This document shows positions 5,987 to 7,305 of a stretch of 7,305 nt of DNA, in pieces. A program made the translations under genes and the position numbers. The first letter of the stretch is position 1, and every line of letters starts with the position of its first letter. Under the pieces are notes generated by a model. The model was given only the letters and a program-made list of their open reading frames with translations, was not told where the DNA came from and did not search any database. Source of the stretch: Lentisphaeria bacterium (GTDB taxonomy: Bacteria > Verrucomicrobiota > Lentisphaeria > Oligosphaerales > PUNB01); NCBI GenBank assembly GCA_007133055.1, contig SLNM01000036.1:1-7305 (forward strand), written 5' to 3'.

Positions 5987-6771
5987 ATATAGTGGTTTGT
6001 GTGAAACAAGTGCCTTTGGTCGGCGAAGTATCGATCGACCCCGACACCAAAAGGCTGCGGCGCGAAGGTGTCGAGTCCGGCATGAATCCGTTTGACCTGT
6101 ACGCGGTTGAAGAGGGCTTGCGAATCCGCGAGCGGATCGGCGGCCGGGTGACGGTTATGAGCATGGGGCCGGGCTCCGCCGAAAAAACCATTCGCGAGGC
6201 GCTGGCCATGGGCGCCGATCACGGCATTCTGCTTAGCGATCCCGCTTTTGCCGGTTCAGACACCTGGGCTACTTCCTATATCCTAACCAAGGCAATAAGG
6301 CGTTTCGGACAGGTCGACCTGGTTCTCTGCGGCAAGCAGGCGGTGGACGGCGACACCGCCCAGGTCGGGCCGGGCATCGCCGCCCACCTGGACTGGCCTC
6401 ATGTCGCCTGCGTCTTTGAAGCCGTCAACTGCGACAATTCGCGCATCCTGGTCAAGCGTATGCAGGAAACCGGCCACAGCGAAGTCGAACTTCAGCTTCC
6501 CGCCTTGCTGACCGTGGTCAAGGACCTTAATCAACCTCGGGTTCCGACCCTGAAGAGATGCAGGGCGGCACGCGCAGCACAGCTTGAAATCTGGAGCAGC
6601 CGGGAACTGGCGACGACGGAGGGCGGAATCGGTCTGGCCGGATCGCCCACCCGAGTTGTCACCACTGCACCGCCACCGCCGCGCAGCGGGCGGACCGTCT
6701 GTCTGGCCGGAACTGCGCAGGAATCGGCAAGGGCGTTGCTCCAGGAGCTTAGAATGAGATCGATGATTTGA
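5983..6771 (+). CDS. etfB: Electron transfer flavoprotein, beta subunit
   Basis: Beta subunit of the heterodimeric ETF, which carries electrons between flavin dehydrogenases and an acceptor such as ETF:quinone oxidoreductase or ferredoxin/NAD. The 262-residue length is typical. Visible features: N-terminal MNIVVCVKQVP; NPFDLYAVEEGLRI (35-48); VMSMGP (58-63); the nucleotide-binding loop GKQAVDGDTAQVGP (117-130); a near match to the ETF-beta signature around 157-178, ending LPALLTVV; and GLAGSPTRVV (217-226) near the C-terminus. The DGDTAQVGP wording, instead of the DDDCNQTG of mitochondrial ETF-beta, resembles EtfB proteins with a second FAD in the beta subunit (bifurcating type); that reading is from memory. 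The start ATG overlaps the metF-like stop (ATGA), with TGAGG (5971-5975) as ribosome-binding site. etfA follows 24 nt after the stop. Confidence 0.95.
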   Translation: MNIVVCVKQVPLVGEVSIDPDTKRLRREGVESGMNPFDLYAVEEGLRIRERIGGRVTVMSMGPGSAEKTIREALAMGADHGILLSDPAFAGSDTWATSYILTKAIRRFGQVDLVLCGKQAVDGDTAQVGPGIAAHLDWPHVACVFEAVNCDNSRILVKRMQETGHSEVELQLPALLTVVKDLNQPRVPTLKRCRAARAAQLEIWSSRELATTEGGIGLAGSPTRVVTTAPPPPRSGRTVCLAGTAQESARALLQELRMRSMI

Positions 6772-6795
6772 TAATATCTTTGAAATTGGTACACC

Positions 6796-7305
6796 ATGCG
6801 CATTCACACGGAAAGCGAACGAAAAAAACACCGTAATCTATGGGTGATCGGCGAGCGTCGGCATGGCCGCATTCCAAATGTGACCCTGGAGCTGCTCGGA
6901 GCCGGTCGCCGTTTGGCCGACCGGCGGGGCCAGCAATTGTGGTGCACGCTGCTTGGCCATCGGCTTGCAGACGCGGCTGACATTTGTTTCGCACACGGCG
7001 CCGACACGGTGCTGGCGGTCGACGCGCCGGAGTTATCCGAATTCGTCGAGGCAACCTACGCTACCATCTTGAGCCGAGTCATTGAACGTTATCGTCCGGA
7101 GATTGTCCTGGCCGGCGCCACTGCCTACGGACGGTCTCTGATTCCGCGCGTGGCGGCCCGTGTCGAAACCGGCTTGACCGCTGACTGCACCGGTTTGGAG
7201 ATCGAGGAAAACAGCGGACTTCTGCGGCAGACCCGCCCCGCCTTCGGCGGCAATTTGATGGCGACCATCAAATGCGTCAATCATTTGCCGCAGATGGCTA
7301 CCGTA
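6796..7305 (+). CDS. etfA: Electron transfer flavoprotein, alpha subunit (5' part, runs off the window)
   Basis: The first 170 codons of the ETF alpha subunit are present and the frame is open to the last base; the C-terminal FAD-binding domain lies outside. Evidence for the family: LWVIGERRHGRIPNVTLELLGAGRRLA near the start matches the usual V-I-x-E-x-x-G-x-x-x-P-x-T-x-E-L-L pattern of EtfA, and the block RYRPEIVLAGATAYGRSLIPRVAARVETGLTADCTGLE is characteristic of the domain. This is followed by LLRQTRPAFGGNLMATIKC, also typical. The ATG at 6796 is the only possible start, since a TGA at 6781-6783 closes the frame upstream. About 14 polar, basic residues precede the first beta strand, with no sign of the 2[4Fe-4S] ferredoxin domain found on some clostridial EtfA proteins. 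The ribosome-binding site is weak (GGT, 6788-6790). Gene order etfB-etfA is the standard one. Confidence 0.93.
   Translation, partial: MRIHTESERKKHRNLWVIGERRHGRIPNVTLELLGAGRRLADRRGQQLWCTLLGHRLADAADICFAHGADTVLAVDAPELSEFVEATYATILSRVIERYRPEIVLAGATAYGRSLIPRVAARVETGLTADCTGLEIEENSGLLRQTRPAFGGNLMATIKCVNHLPQMATV

Overview
The window reads as part of the chromosome of a GC-rich anaerobic Gram-negative bacterium. The best guess is a Desulfobacterota (former Deltaproteobacteria)-like lineage. This rests on the long (~590 aa) form of formate-tetrahydrofolate ligase, which I recall from sulfate reducers such as Desulfovibrio, and on the pairing of one-carbon genes with electron-transfer flavoprotein genes. 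The taxonomic guess is inference. All recognisable genes lie on the + strand.

Region 1 (about 192-3040) is a tightly packed translation operon: rpmE (ribosomal protein L31), prfA (release factor 1), rsmI (16S rRNA C1402 2'-O-methyltransferase, without the usual C-terminal domain) and rsmA/ksgA (16S rRNA A1518/A1519 dimethyltransferase). Gaps and overlaps are 8 nt, then -4 nt (ATGA), then about -32 to -14 nt depending on the rsmA start. L31 is a structural part of the 50S subunit, RF1 ends translation at UAA/UAG, and the two methyltransferases modify the decoding region of 16S rRNA. The common neighbour prmC, which methylates RF1, is not present at this spot.

Region 2 (3041-3422) is a 382-base, visibly AT-richer stretch without a convincing gene. 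It holds a perfect 15-bp inverted repeat (3207-3221 / 3233-3247), short sequences that may be insertion-sequence remnants, and the probable promoter and leader of the next operon.

Region 3 (3423 to the window end) is a one-carbon/electron-transfer operon: fhs (formate-THF ligase), a short divergent methylene-THF reductase (metF-like), etfB and the first 170 codons of etfA. The first three genes are coupled by overlapping stop and start codons (TGATG, then ATGA). Together they suggest that the reduction of methylene-THF, or the oxidation of methyl-THF, is linked to an EtfBA flavoprotein rather than directly to NAD(P)H. Such a link would fit the methyl branch of the Wood-Ljungdahl pathway or methyl-group oxidation. 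The coupling is inferred from gene order; no single protein here proves it. The operon continues past the right edge, so decisive partners (FolD, MetV, an ETF dehydrogenase, an FeS protein) may be out of view.
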